Positions 1-11,826 of a stretch of 64,000 nucleotides of DNA are shown here, one piece after another. Each line of letters begins with the position of its first letter. Positions within the stretch are counted from its first letter, which is position 1. Location of the stretch: the NCBI RefSeq assembly GCF_018991925.1, contig NW_024724368.1, positions 1,107,319 through 1,171,318 of the forward strand. The letters run 5' to 3'. This DNA comes from Homarus americanus. Its lineage: Eukaryota; Arthropoda; Malacostraca; Decapoda; Nephropidae. The position numbers and the translations under genes were made by a program. The notes beneath the pieces were generated by a model. It was not told the DNA's origin and ran no database searches. It saw only the letters and a program-made list of their open reading frames with translations.

Positions 1-94
1 TGTCGACGAGGCTTGTTTATACTCTGGCACCATTACTGGCCCAAGTTGACTCCTACCCAGTGTCGTGTGTCCACTTGTGAGAGACTAACACCTC

Positions 95-178
95 CTTTAC
101 CTCCGTCCCTCTTCCTTACCTCCGTCCCTCTCACCCCTATACCTCCATCCCTCTCACCTCTTTAACTCCGTCCCTCTC
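95..178. repeat. Short pyrimidine-rich tandem repeat, about 28 bp
   Basis: Three to four loose copies of a unit built on 'acctccgtccctct' with variable spacers. Nothing here looks coding. Confidence 0.6.
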
Positions 179-182
179 ATTA

Positions 183-367
183 TACTCAAAGAGTAAAGTC
201 ATCGTACTCAAAGGGTTAAGTCATAGTACTCAAAGGGTTAAGTCATAGTACTCAAAGGGTTAAATCATCGTACTTAAAGGGTTAAGTCATCGTACTCAAA
301 GGGTTAAGTCATAGTACTCAAAGGGTTAAATCATCGTACTCAAAGGGTGAAGTCATCATACTCTAAG
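183..367. repeat. 22-bp minisatellite, about 8.4 copies
   Basis: The unit is close to 'tactcaaagggttaagtcat' plus 'ag' or 'cg'. Eight full copies run 183-358 with exact 22-bp spacing and about 0-3 mismatches each; a partial copy follows. Copies differ mainly in the last two bases (ag, cg or ca) and at 'taagt/taaat'. Confidence 0.93.
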
Positions 368-370
368 CCT

Positions 371-1800
371 AAGGGTTAAGTAGGTCAGGATGCTGTAATC
401 CATATTAACAATTATGCGTCCCTTAAGTTGTTGTTATTAGTTAAACTTGACGTGACCTGTAGGGCCTTGGTGATAATTAACTAGATTTACTTGGAGGCTC
501 TGGTCAGGTGTACATTAAAGCCATGATCTTAGTTACCTGATCGAATTATTAAGAGAAGTCAGAGCTAATTTAAAGAGCCTGGTGAATCAATATCTTACAC
601 TCTGCATAAGAAAATTCCATCTGAATCCCCCAAGAGGGAAATGAGACAACAGGACAGAGCAATGCAGTGTGTAAAGTCTTCAGAAGCTGTAAACACGTGG
701 TGACATCCTTAGGTCATATCTTTAGCTGTGAAAGGGTGTTGGTATTTGACGATATTCACTCTTTAATACTTGGGGTAATTATAGGTCTTATACTTAGCAC
801 TTAGCGATGACAATATGACAGGTTCTTGGTCCCATACTCTGACGATATTCACAGGTCACACCTTATGCAGTAAACGATATTGAAACACTTTATTTAGCCA
901 GAATAATATCAAATAACATAAAGATCTGAGTTACAACAACTTACATGGTGTTCGTAAATATTATATTTTCTCTCCCAAACTCTGGCGATAATCATTAAAG
1001 ATATTCGTTCTCAAGTTTCATCATTCCTGCCCCCATGTTCCTGGTCCAGCAGACTCCACAGAGACAAACACGGGTGTTGCGTTACACAAGTCTAGGGGAG
1101 AGAACCTGTACGCTTGGCCACAACTGTACTCGTGTGTGCTCTATACTTCCATGGTTCGTGTTCTCCACTCCTAAGCAATAAAGTACGACCATAAATTTAA
1201 GTTATATATGGGGGGGGGGGCTTCTCTTTGTCGACGCTGCTCTTGTTAGAACAGGATCCAGCTCTTGGGAATCGAAACCAGAAAATAAATATCAGATTCA
1301 GGTACCTTCAAAATGTTGTTACGTGAGAAGGGGCCGACCCCCGGGGCCCCTGTGTGTGTGTTCATCTCGTAACACAAGCTGCGGTGACGTCACAGGTGTC
1401 ATCGCGAGGGGAACTTTAAATCTGTGTCGGCATTCCTGAGCGAGGGGAGGCAGAGGGTCGGCCCTGGGAATCTGGAACAGGTCAGAGAGAGAGGGAGGGG
1501 TGAGGAGGAAGGAATGATGACAGGTTATGACTCGACGCGCGGTCTAGTCCCGGGGAGGCTGAGTCCCACTGAAAATATTGTCTCTTGTTTACGTTTCAAG
1601 AAGGTCTCTTTTTAATGGTTCTGGGTAGACTCGTTTATCATTTTTGTCGGTCTCTTTTCTTACCATTGTTATGAACTTCTTACACATTATCGTCTTTGTT
1701 ATCGTAATTGTAATCACCATCGTCTTTATTATTTTGTCCTTGTCATCTTTATCAATTGTTATCATTAACCTCTTTTCCTCTCCATGCTTGGTGTAATTTT
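371..1800. other. Non-coding spacer, no gene seen
   Basis: Mostly unique, moderately AT-rich sequence with an 11-base G run at 1210-1220. A copy of a dispersed repeat lies at 868-960 and is listed separately. The short open frame near 1424-1615 has no recognisable feature. Confidence 0.5.
868..960 (+). repeat. Dispersed repeat family R, copy 1
   Basis: It contains 'tattgaaacactttattta', then 'ccagaa', then 'acttacatggtgttcgtaaa'. The same blocks in the same order occur near 53430-53600, and the second block recurs near 22495-22540. This order marks an interspersed repeat, perhaps the untranslated end of a retroelement. Its class is unknown. Confidence 0.5.
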
Positions 1801-1814
1801 TTATTTTTGTTTTA

Positions 1815-2045
1815 CTTATCATCATCATCATCATCATCATCATCATTTTCTCACCACCACTACCACCACCATACAAATTACAGTCATCATCACTTTCCTC
1901 ACCACCAGCATTCCTCTCACCATCGTCACCATCACTCACCATCATCACCATCAATCCCCTCACCACCATCACCATCACTCCCTTCACCATCGTCACCATC
2001 ACTCCCATCATCACCCTACTGGACGCTTCTCATCCATCACACTTT
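1815..2045. repeat. (ATC)n / (CAC/CAT)n degenerate triplet tract
   Basis: A pure (ATC)n run at about 1817-1849 passes into a long imperfect mixture of CAC, CAT and TCA triplets. Several overlapping frames on both strands stay open here, giving His-, Ser- or Met/Val-rich translations only because the triplet repeat lacks stops. They should not be taken as genes. Confidence 0.85.
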
Positions 2046-2515
2046 TCTAGACTTCCCCTTAGACCACATCTTACCCTCACCCCCTCCCCCTCTGTCTTCT
2101 CATTCCAACCTCATTCTTTTCCCATTTCCCCTCCTTTTCCCTCCCTCCTTCCTTCCCTCCACCTCCCCCCCTCCCTTCCCTCCTCCTTCCCATTGTTTTT
2201 ACTTTCTTTCTCAACCCTCTTCCTCTCCTTCTTCTTCTTCCCATTTCACTTCCCTTTCCCTCTTTTCTACTATCATTTCATTTATCCCTTACTTCTTCTC
2301 TTTCCTCTTCCCCCATCCTCTTCTCTCTCTCTCTCTCTTCCTTCTCTACATCTCTTCATTTTTTTGTCTCTGCTCACTTCTTCCTTCTCCTCCTCTCCCC
2401 TATCCATTTTCTTTCCATTTATTCTCTTCATATTTTCCCCTCTCCTCTTCCTACCCTCTTCCCTTTCCTCCTCCTCCTTCTTCCCGCCCATTTTACCCTT
2501 CCTCCTCCCTTCCAA
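2046..2515. repeat. Polypyrimidine tract of about 470 bp
   Basis: Nearly uninterrupted C and T on the plus strand. Both Ser/Pro/Phe-rich plus frames and Lys/Glu/Arg-rich minus frames stay open as a compositional artefact. Confidence 0.85.
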
Positions 2516-3364
2516 AAAAACAATAAAATTCGTCTCAAGACACAATCGTCCGTCTTGAGAGCCACACCTTCCCTCCCTCCCTCTCTCCCTTCACCACACA
2601 CAAAGCAGCATCGACGGCCTTCAACTTATGACCACATCCCTCCGTCACGAGAGCCACATCCCTCATCTTCCACCACACCTGGCAGCACAGTTGGCCTCCT
2701 TCATATTATACGAGTATGGTCACAGCCACATCATGAGGGTCACACCCCATATCACAACTCCCTTTGTGGGCCAAAACCTACATTTCAGGTTAAATTATGT
2801 ATAAAAAACTGTCACTAATATACGTCTAGTTATTCTGCTTTAGTCTCTCTTAGGAATGGACGTATTAATCGGCAAGGTGTTAGGAGACAGTACGCGTAAC
2901 TTCATATTGCTTGGTTAACGCGTTCAATCAAAAATGGTTTCTTCCTTACTGCTCCAGTATAAAAAGCTGAGATAATTTACTTAACCATACAGTAATAGTA
3001 CAAAATAATTAAACAAAAAAAATTATATATTGCATAACTGATGAAGATACAGCAAGAGAAGAATGTGATTATGTTTCACTGATCTATGATTGGTTGAGCT
3101 GTGGTACCGACTCGCTGTGTAGTGCTTCTGATATCTGTAGCCACGCAAGTTTATTATCGGTTTTGTAAATCTAATATTATTTAGTTAGTAACTCTAATAT
3201 TATAAAAGAACCCCTAGTAGACGTCAGTTTTTATTTGTTATTATATTTTTTAGAGTTATCATTGGTTAACTAGACTAGCTGTTTACCTCTATGGCTACAC
3301 GGAGAACCAATGAGAACCTGTATAATATATCAATATATATCTGTGTCTTTCTGAGATAAAATTG
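2516..3364. other. Non-coding spacer, no gene seen
   Basis: An AT-rich unique stretch after 2800. No motif, splice pair or repeat of note was identified. Confidence 0.4.
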
Positions 3365-3636
3365 CCACAACCCACGAGAGTGACACAACCCACTGGAGTG
3401 ACACAACCCACTGGAGTGACACAACCCACTGGAGTGACACAACCCACTGGAGTGACACAACCCACTGGAGTGCCACAACCCACTGGAGTGTCACAACCCA
3501 CTAGAGTGACACAACCCACTAGAGTGACACAACCCACTAGAGTGCCACAACCCACTTGAGTGCCACAACCCACTAGAGTGCCACAACCCACTAGAGTGAC
3601 ACAACCCACTGGAGTGTCACAACTCATGAGTGTGGC
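3365..3636. repeat. 18-bp minisatellite, about 15 copies
   Basis: The unit is 'acaacccactggagtgac' with variants tagagtg/ggagtg and gccac/gacac. Because 18 is divisible by three, frames on both strands stay open (a QPTGVT-type plus-strand reading and a VGCVTP-type minus-strand reading). No splice sites or unique coding sequence flank it, so it is read as non-coding. Confidence 0.95.
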
Positions 3637-3639
3637 ACG

Positions 3640-4076
3640 GCACCTTCCTCTGGCACCTCGACAGTGAAGTACTCAGCCCTCAGACGCCGCCTGGCACACA
3701 TAAGAAAACCAGGTCCTTATGTAAACATTTCCTTCCCCCTCACTGGGCTCTCTCCCATCTCCCTATCTCCTCCCCTCTCCTCTTTCACTCGCTCATCCCC
3801 TAGACACGAGGGGAAGCACGAGGGGAGCAGGTGTGAACCGTGGGAATTAGGACCGGGAACGTCTTGGGGAAGAGGAATGTGGTGAGGGGTCATCAACCTG
3901 TAGCAACAACACGTGGCTGGTGGTAATGACCCTCCCTTACCTCCCCTCGGCCTCATCCCTCGCGGTGTTAGCTGCGACAGAGGGTTGAGGGGAAGCAGAC
4001 AGGAATCTTGTGTCCGGGGAGAATTTTACCGAGAGCTAAAGACCCTTGAAATTATCAACCTTTTCAGCAGTTTGGG

Positions 4077-4077
<1 letters not shown>
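3640..4077. other. Spacer with GGGAAT-type motifs, no gene seen
   Basis: It holds a 'ccgtgggaattagg' and 'accgggaacg' cluster that resembles motifs at 4868-5035, 5138-5155 and 6735-6760. No supportable gene. Confidence 0.4.

Positions 4078-4159
<82 letters not shown>
4078..4159. repeat. (TA)n microsatellite, about 80 bp
   Basis: Perfect alternating TA, able to form a cruciform, followed by a T run. Confidence 0.97.
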
Positions 4160-4163
<4 letters not shown>

Positions 4164-4210
4164 TTTTTTGCTGTGTATGTAAACAGGTAGACGGCGAAGT
4201 TTTTGCTTTA

Positions 4211-4239
4211 GAGAGAGAGAGAGAGAGAGAGAGAGAAGC
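4211..4239. repeat. (GA)n microsatellite
   Basis: A perfect GA run about 50 bp after the (TA)n block. Confidence 0.95.
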
Positions 4240-4642
4240 TGTGTTAAGTAATGGTGCTGTTCCTCACCGTCCTCTAATAACTCACATCACTCATCCTATA
4301 TAAATTTTAGGGTGATCCCATCCCCTCCCCCTCATTCCTCCGGCCTCCAATGCATAATGAATTCCCAAGTGAGAGACAAGACACCCTCACTATCCTCCCA
4401 CTTCCCCCACGTTATTAGCTACTGTAACCTCCCCAACCCCCCTCCTCCTGCCGACACCTACAGGGGGTAGCGGTACTCAACACCTTTACAACGGATTTAC
4501 AAGACGTGAATTCCCCCCTCCCCTCCCTCCACTTCCACCCCCGTTTCAACACTTAAGGCCGAAAACCAGTCCCCCGAGGGCTACTATCCTTCTCCTATTC
4601 TCTCTACCCCCACAGACACACATACACCCCTCCACCCCTCCC

Positions 4643-4669
4643 AGACACACACACACACACACACACACA
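4643..4669. repeat. (CA)n microsatellite
   Basis: A perfect CA run inside C-rich non-coding DNA. Confidence 0.93.
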
Positions 4670-4861
4670 GAGGGGGCTGGCTACCACAACCCGTCTGCTG
4701 TAGCCCGCACACCACCTGGCACGAGACGTCAACAAATATATGTCAAGATGTAGACGCGCGTGCTGGCCACTCTCACCTCCCTCCCCTCCTGGGCCTCTGG
4801 CGGGTGTCTGACTGGCTTATACCCCGTCATCATCCGTCGCCTCCTGCACACGACGACAGCA

Positions 4862-5035
4862 GGTGGGAGTAACCATGGGAATCGGGAATGGGAATATATT
4901 GGGAGTTGGTGGGAGTAAGCATGGGAGTAGATGGGGGTAACCATGGGAATCGGGAATGGGAATATCTTGAAAGTAGGTGGGAGTAACCATGAGGAATCGG
5001 CAGCGTGAATGTCTTAGGAACTGGGAACGTGGTGA
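4862..5035. repeat. Degenerate GGGAATCGGGAATGGGAAT repeats
   Basis: Blocks such as 'aaccatgggaatcgggaatg' recur at about 4872 and 4940, with shorter relatives to 5030. Spacing is irregular, so this is an old or complex tandem repeat. Confidence 0.6.
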
Positions 5036-5154
5036 GGTGAAGGACCCAGGGACCTATATACTGTGGCTAGGTGGTGACCCTAACGTGGCCTCCTGTGTTG
5101 GTCGCCAGGAGGGAGGGACGAATTAGGCACGGTAGTCATGGGAACTGGGAATGG

Positions 5155-5373
5155 GGTTAATATGGGGGTGTGGTTAATATGGGGGTGTGGTTAATATGGG
5201 GGTGTGGTTATGGCAATGTATATATGGCAATGGTTAATATGGCAATGTGGTTAATATGGCAATGTGGTTAATATGGCAATGTGGTTAATATGGCAATGTG
5301 GTTAATATGGCAATGTGGTTAATATGGCAATGTGGTTAATATGGCAATGTGGTTAATATGGCAATGTGGTTAA
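5155..5373. repeat. 17-bp minisatellite with two unit types
   Basis: The first copies (5161-5210) read 'tatgggggtgtggttaa'. After a disordered junction near 5211-5235 the copies read 'tatggcaatgtggttaa', about nine times. The period is 17 bp throughout and only the 'gggggtg'/'ggcaatg' core changes. Confidence 0.95.
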
Positions 5374-5517
5374 AAGGAGAATAGGAATATTATGGAAATG
5401 TAGCCAAAAATGTGACATGTTGGTACTGAGAAGCTCTACACGTGGGCATGACCGTGTACCGTAGTTTCAACATCTCTTCCCTGAGGCCGGGGGCGGTGGG
5501 TGTGAGGCCCACGTGGG

Positions 5518-5622
5518 AGAAGGGAGAAAGAGAGAGGTAGGGAGGGAGGAGGGAGAGAGGTAGGGAGGGAGGGAGGGAGGGAGAAAGGTAAAGAGGGAGG
5601 GAGGGAGGGAGGGAGGGAGATT
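5518..5622. repeat. (GGGA)n purine tract
   Basis: Interrupted GGGA repeats in three blocks separated by 'gaaaggtaaag'-type spacers. Confidence 0.9.
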
Positions 5623-7212
5623 GAGTGCCAGTACCAAGGAACGAATAATATATACCTTATACAGGGCCTCGTGAGGTCCTCAAGGGTGACTACTGTGCTT
5701 CAAGTATCTGTTGGGCTGAGAGACGACTGTTTAAGATTTGTTGTGGTTGTAATTATATAACATTGATTATTATTTGTTGTGGTTGTATTAAACAGGATGA
5801 TCGAAAAGTTCGTGTGCATCTGTAATCGTTAATAGTCTAGTTATTTACCTTATTCTGCTTCCAGTAAATATTGGAATGGTCACAGTAAGTGTTGGAAGTG
5901 GTTATCGTTATTTACTGTGAGTAGAACAAAGGTATATAACAATGTAGGTCTAACAAGGAACAACTGTATTGTTAATTATTGCAAGTGCACAGGGACTTTC
6001 CATCACTGTGATGATGATTCATAGTGAAGTAACATCAGCATAAGACGAGAGTGGATGAGAGAGAGGTGTGTCGGGGAGCGTGGCCACTAATGCTCCACAC
6101 CCAGCACCTTCCTGTACTATACTCGTTCTTTTAAATCATTCATCAGCGCTAGAAAATCTGTGAATTTTCATAAAGTCATAATAAGATTATTTTCACGTCT
6201 GAAATGGCCGAGATTCTGTTTTCTTCTACTAACAGGTGTTACTTCCTCCTGTCTCAAAATACCCCGTACAACCTTAAGTCTCCCGTGAGATATTTTTCTG
6301 GGAGTCACCCCGGCTCCTACAGAGGGCTGCATGTCGTGACCTTTGTAACAACAGAGCTGCCACAACTCTCCCAGTCCGGTGATTCCGTAACAGAGCCACT
6401 GTTACTCCTGACACCACCAGGCGCGAGGTACCAACATTACATGTCAGAATGTCGAGACCAAACTTCCAATGCACACGTTTCCCTCCCCTTCACCGGTTCC
6501 TACCTCATATCCCCCCCCCCCCTACACACACACACACACTCCTTGTCCCCAGTGTAAGGGGAGCACCACGGGGGTAACAGGTGAGCATAAAATGAAAATC
6601 GAGAATAGGAATTTCTTGACAGCAACCTGTACTGTAGAAACAACACTAACTTGCGGGTGATGACGCCGTATGTTACCTCGCCTGACGCACCGTGAGGCAG
6701 CATGGGAGGGGAGGGACGAGGAGAGCAGAAGGGAATCGTGGGAACTGGGAATGAGAATGTGTAAAGGAATAGTTTGGGTCAAGCAATAAACCTGCAAAAA
6801 TTAACAGGGAGGCCAGGGAGGGAGGGAGGGAGGGGGAGGCGGGCTCCTGTTACTAGGGAAGAGAATAAAGACGTTTTTTAATGGCTCATGTAAGCAGACA
6901 ACATAAGTTGTGCTCTTAAACCAGTTATCATATAGACTTATTATATAGAAGAAAATTCCTTCCTTACTTCAAGAACATAATTTATCTAGCCTAGGAATTA
7001 TAATTCATTCATTTTTGTTCGTGATTTTCTTCTTAAGAAATTCTAAGTTCATCCGCCGCCACGCTTGATATGATATTCACTCAACTTTTTCTTTTATACA
7101 GCTCTTTAAAATTATTATTTTAGGTACGTAACAACGATGAAGTATTACTGGAAGTTATTTATGATGAATCGTTCACAAACTTTACTAGGATTCTACTACA
7201 GATATAAACTTA
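5623..7212. other. Mostly unique spacer, no gene established
   Basis: It contains a C run followed by (AC)n at 6510-6541 and a GGGA run at 6814-6836. A 117-residue open frame at 6204-6557 ends in the CA repeat and resembles no family I know. A short acceptor-donor pair bracketing 'tgtaaggggagcaccacggg' at about 6553-6580 is possible but too short to call. Confidence 0.4.
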
Positions 7213-7213
7213 C

Positions 7214-7286
<73 letters not shown>

Positions 7287-7298
7287 TAATAATAATAG
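7213..7298. repeat. (AAT)n microsatellite, about 85 bp
   Basis: Nearly perfect ATA triplets with an 'aaaaat' interruption near the end. Confidence 0.97.
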
Positions 7299-8246
7299 TA
7301 ATTCAATAAATTCATACAATTGATTTGGCACATACTGTATATAGACAATGCAGGTACAGTGCAGTATAGCTATTCAACATGTGTACAGTATAGACAACTT
7401 AAATAATACTGTAGCTCACTAACTTACTCACTATAACTTTGATATACTGTATATATATATTTTTTTTTTTGCTAAAGAGGAAAAGTTGTCTGTTATATAT
7501 TCTTTCAGCACGAATTAAGTGTCAAACATTGTAAAATACTTTAAATTAATACAAAGCATTCAATTCAGTTTCACTTCCACTGAACTTCATTTAACATTGT
7601 ACCTTGTTTATTGCATCCACCTCTGTATTTTTCAGCGTCTTCCCTACAAATTTATCTCCCACAACCTATTTCAGTATCGCGTTGTTGTTCATTTCCCGTT
7701 TTCCCTCCACCCTTCGTCCGTTCCTTCACCCTCTTGCTGTCGTCCTCTCGTTAAATTTTAGACATTAACAACGAGACTGAGGGAGAGGAACGAAGGAAGG
7801 GGTTGGGGGGTGGCGAAGAAAAGTGGCTGTGAAATGTAGAGGTAACGGTGAGATAGAGAGGAAGGAAAAGTGTTGAAGAGAGTGAGCAGGCGGGAAGTGG
7901 TGGGGAGTGACGGCGGGGTGAGGGGTCGGGCATCACACACACTCGTTCTCACCAAGTCTACGGAATACGCGCATATCTCCTGAGTTTTGAGACTAAAAGT
8001 ACCGCAAACATTTCCCAATGTGTTAATTTTACAACATTTCCCTCTCTCCCCTATCCCGTCTACAGGTATCACGCAATATTTCAAGCACTGTTTGAGTTAG
8101 GAAGCTGAAATTTGGACATGCTGCACTGTATTAATGAACACTTTGGCCCACTTTCTCTTTTCCGCCTGGTATTGTTTGTAGCATGGTGGTCAATGTACTG
8201 TATAGTGTTAGTTGCATTTTCATTTTGTTAGAATGTTTAAGGGGAG

Positions 8247-8307
8247 ATTATTATTATTATTATTATTAGTAGTAGTAGTAGTAGTAGTAGTAGTATCATT
8301 ATTATTA
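8247..8307. repeat. Compound (TTA)n-(TAG)n microsatellite
   Basis: A TTA run changes directly into a TAG run, then returns to TTA-like triplets. Confidence 0.93.
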
Positions 8308-8723
8308 TCGCCTCTCATTTGTTTCATGAATACTGTTATCTTTTCAACCTTCCCCGTGTTAGTCAGAGTTTGTTGTCCAATATACCATCAACATTGTCCT
8401 GTCAGTCCCAATACTGTACTGTGAAGGCCTTGCTATACCTTCCTGAATCTTTCCTTAATGCACTGACATACCAAGAGATAAGGTATTATTTGAATGCATT
8501 TTATTACGACATTTTTATTAGACAAGTTAAACGTTAATGATCCATAATTATCTCCTGCAATTCTTATTTAATACAGTAACTTCCTGAAATTATCTTGTAT
8601 TAATTACTTCAGTATTATAACTTGGGACTAAGTGGCTGAGGTGAAATATATAAAGCGAGGTGTCAGAGGAGAGAAAAAAATATATCACAAGACAGAATTA
8701 TTTACTGTACTGAGGAAGTGAGG

Positions 8724-8727
<4 letters not shown>

Positions 8728-8768
<41 letters not shown>

Positions 8769-8777
8769 AGAGAGAAT
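8728..8777. repeat. (GA)n microsatellite
   Basis: A pure GA run to 8762, then interrupted by 'atgagag' units. Confidence 0.94.
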
Positions 8778-9648
8778 GAGAATTAGCTATATTAAGGGTG
8801 TCATATAAATTAGAGAATAATGATGAGATGGAGAGAGAAATATAGGGAATCATATGTAAAATAATGATGAAAGAGAGAAGACTAGAAAGGATGAGAATGA
8901 AGGAACACAGTACATTATGTGTTACTTGTGAGGAGGGAACATATGCGGAGCTTCACAAAGGCCTCATAACCCCCCCACCCCCCCTCTCCCCCTCTTCTAA
9001 TTCCCTTAAATTATAGGGAACCTTTCATGGCGGCTGCACCTACCTACACGAAGGAAGGCAAGAGCGAAGGGGAAAAATAGAAAAAGGAAATGCCGACACC
9101 GTAATAAGAAAAGGAATAAAGATAAATATAAGAACTAGAACATAGTATAACACAAAGGAGGATGAAATAAGAAAGTCAAGATTTAAGTAGAAACTGGAGT
9201 GAAAGTTTGGATGGGAGAAATAGGAAACTGGTGGGTAAATGGGGTGGAGTTAAGTGAGGTGGGTAAGGGGGCGGGTCAGAGTTCCCCTTGTCTGGAGAAT
9301 TAGTGGGAGTTTACATTTGTGTGGGTGGGTGGGTTGGCGGGCAGGTGGATGGGTGTGTGAGCGGATATGAAGAACTGAAGGAGTTTAGCTTTGTGGAGGT
9401 TACACACCGGCAGCTATGTTACGTACAGTACGCCAAGCGCTGGTGTGAGTTACCTAATATAAAAAGCATTGCGGTAATTCAAACACACGTAGCACCGTAG
9501 CTTATGGTGTGAGGTGGAGTTTACTCTTGCTGCTGGTGTCAGTGTAGCTCTCACAGACATGTCGATTTAATCCGAGGAAATGGTGACTTACACCTTCAGA
9601 TACGACAAAATTTTGTACATTAAAATGTTTAACATCCATAATATTAAC

Positions 9649-9692
9649 TATAATAATAATAATGATGATGATGATGATGATGATGATGATAG
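9649..9692. repeat. (AAT)n-(GAT)n microsatellite
   Basis: A short AAT run changes into about ten GAT triplets. Confidence 0.93.
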
Positions 9693-10197
9693 TATTATTG
9701 TTATTATCATCAATACTACTACTGCCATCTCAGCCTCTCTGATAGATTATTACCTCGTCTGAAAACACTAGTTATGATAATAATATCCATGCCTGAATTC
9801 GACACTGCAACTACAAAAAACTCAGTAACAGAGAGGCAGCAGGGCAGGCAGCCGCAGCGCCGCCTGTCTCTCGACAGTCTGGTTAGTTACAAGTACGAAC
9901 GTGTACTGTACAGAAAAGCCAACGGTACGGGCGCTCACTCACTGGGCGCAAGGGTTGGTGTGTTTTATATAACATATATGTTATTTTTCTAAGGAGTTAA
10001 TCAGTAATTAATCAGAGTTAATCGATTAATTTGAACAAAAATCAGCTAAGTTGTTAACCAGTATCTTAAAAATTTAACAAGTTAAATTTTCTTAACTTAA
10101 ACATTAATTTCTAGAAGTTAACGATCAAGTTAAATTAATTGCCTATGCCTGGTGTCAGGTGACGGTGGAACACTGTGTTAAGAGTGTCTTTAAGAAT

Positions 10198-10198
<1 letters not shown>

Positions 10199-10225
<27 letters not shown>
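10199..10225. repeat. (AC)n microsatellite
   Basis: A perfect AC run. Confidence 0.93.
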
Positions 10226-10228
<3 letters not shown>

Positions 10229-10454
10229 GCTATGGTGCAGCAGCTGGTGTTGGTCTGTGTCCCCTCGTGTCCACTTGTTACCTCGTAAACCTCCGCCCTT
10301 CCCTCCCTCCCTCCAGCTGGTCTCCCACCACTACCACCACCAGTAGTAGTGTGAAGGGCAAGACCTCAATTCACTGCTGAGAGCTTATAACTATGAACTG
10401 TGTCTGGGTGAAATAAGACCTCCAAGAGATACTAGGATGAAGGTCACTTGCAAC

Positions 10455-11620
10455 CATAAGAACATAAGAAAATAAGGAGTCTGCGATAGGCCGGTTGGCC
10501 TGTGCATGGCAGCTCCTGTCGAGAGTTACAACCACTCTCTATCATCCATGAATCTATCTAGCCTCCTTTTGAAATTTTCCAGAGTTCCAGCACTTACTAC
10601 AAAGTTGGTAAGCTTGTTCCACTCATCCACCACCCTATTTGTGAACCAGTTTCTTCCAATCTCCCTCCTAAACCTAAACTTATCCAACTTAAATCCGTTG
10701 CTCCGAGTCCTAACCTGCTCGGATATTATAAAAACTTTATCTATATCCCCTTTATCGATTCCTTTCACCCACTTAAATACTTCTATCATATCTCCCCGCA
10801 CTCTTCGTCTTTCTAGGGAATGCAAGTTAAGTTTCTTTAACATATCCTGATATGGAAGGTTTCTAAGTCCCGGAATCATTTTCGTCATTCTTCGCTGCAC
10901 CGACTCTAGTGAATTGATATCCATTCTATAATAAGGGCACCAGAACTGATCCGCATAATCGAGGTGCGGCCTGACTAGCGCAAGATATAGTTGCAGTAAG
11001 ACCTCTGCACTCTTATTACTTACACTTCTTGATATAAAACCCAATACTCTGTTTGCTTTATTTCGAACATTAACGCACTGTTTTCTAGGCCGTAGGTCCG
11101 GGCTTACAAGTACCCCTAGGTCTCTTTCACAAGTCGACTTCTCTAGGTTGATGGTGTTAATGCTGTATACATTGTCAGTATTTGTTCTTCCAATATTAAG
11201 TACGTTGCACTTGCTGGTGTTGAATTTCATTTGTCATTTTTCAGACCACCGCTGCAGTTTATTTAGATCCTCCTGTAATGCATTTGCATCCTGCCCTGAA
11301 TTAATCTGCCGCCCTATTTTGGTGTCATCTGCAAACTTGCTTTTATCACTGCTGATCCCAGTATCTAGATCGTTTATGTAGATTATGAACAAGAGTGGGC
11401 CTAGTACTGACCCCTGGGGAACCCCACTGGTTACACGGCCCCACTCAGATTTAACACCATCTACGCTGACCCTCTGCGTTCTATCGATGAGCCATGATTT
11501 TATCCAGTTTAAAACTTTCCCCTCGATACCATGAGCCTTAATTTTTCTCAGAAGCCTCTGATGCGGTACTCTGTCAAATGCTTTGCTAAAGTCTAAGTAA
11601 ATAACATCGTAATTTTCGTC
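10455..11620 (-). mobile_element. 5'-truncated CR1/Jockey-type LINE
   Basis: The element holds the second half of a non-LTR reverse transcriptase ORF and a short 3' end. Seen directly: its 3' end on the minus strand finishes in loose copies of the octamer TTCTTATG (10455-10475 on the plus strand). Short tandem octamers at the 3' end are characteristic of CR1-like LINEs. The 5' break at about 11620 falls directly against an ACACT/ACAA simple repeat, as expected for incomplete reverse transcription or insertion at a simple sequence. Target-site duplications could not be identified. CR1 versus another Jockey-superfamily clade is an inference from the tail and the RT style. Confidence 0.88.
10526..11620 (-). 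pseudogene. LINE reverse transcriptase, C-terminal part, one internal stop
   Basis: Reading the minus strand from 11620, the frame is open for 128 codons and meets a single TGA at 11234-11236. It then continues in the same frame for 234 residues to the natural stop at 10526. The first part shows RT motif A (YLDFSKAFD, residues 8-16), motif B (SGVPQGSVLGPLLF, about residues 65-78) and the catalytic box FADD (residues 96-99, bases 11324-11335). The second part carries the usual thumb and C-terminal signatures: ERDLGV, a LVRPHLDYA box, QRRMTKMIPGLRNLPY, and a WNKLT box near the end. Palm motifs upstream of motif A and the endonuclease are missing through 5' truncation. The stop lies where family members usually have Trp, so a single G-to-A change is likely. 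It is otherwise well preserved and so relatively recent. Confidence 0.9.
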
Positions 11621-11690
11621 ACTACACTACACTACACACAAACAAACACACTTACACAAACAAACAAACACACAAAAGAAAGCACAGGCA
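11621..11690. repeat. ACACT / ACAA simple repeat abutting the LINE
   Basis: Starts with three ACTAC-type pentamers and passes into (ACAA)- and CA-like sequence. Confidence 0.8.
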
Positions 11691-11826
11691 GACAGACACA
11701 CTTCATTCTTGACCAACAACACCAGCTATGTGTTAATCCGTCCACGATAGGGAGGCCTGGGACCACACCTCACTGTGACACCAGACCAAGTGGTGTTCCC
11801 ATGATGCTACGACACCACGTAGTGAA

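Noticed and set aside
1756..2526. Open frame of 256 codons, Ser/Pro/His-rich
   Set aside because: Lies wholly in a triplet and polypyrimidine tract, and other frames on both strands are open too. Composition, not coding.
183..5373. CRISPR-like arrays among the 17-22-bp repeats
   Set aside because: There are no unique spacers. Units are contiguous tandem copies and the genome is eukaryotic.
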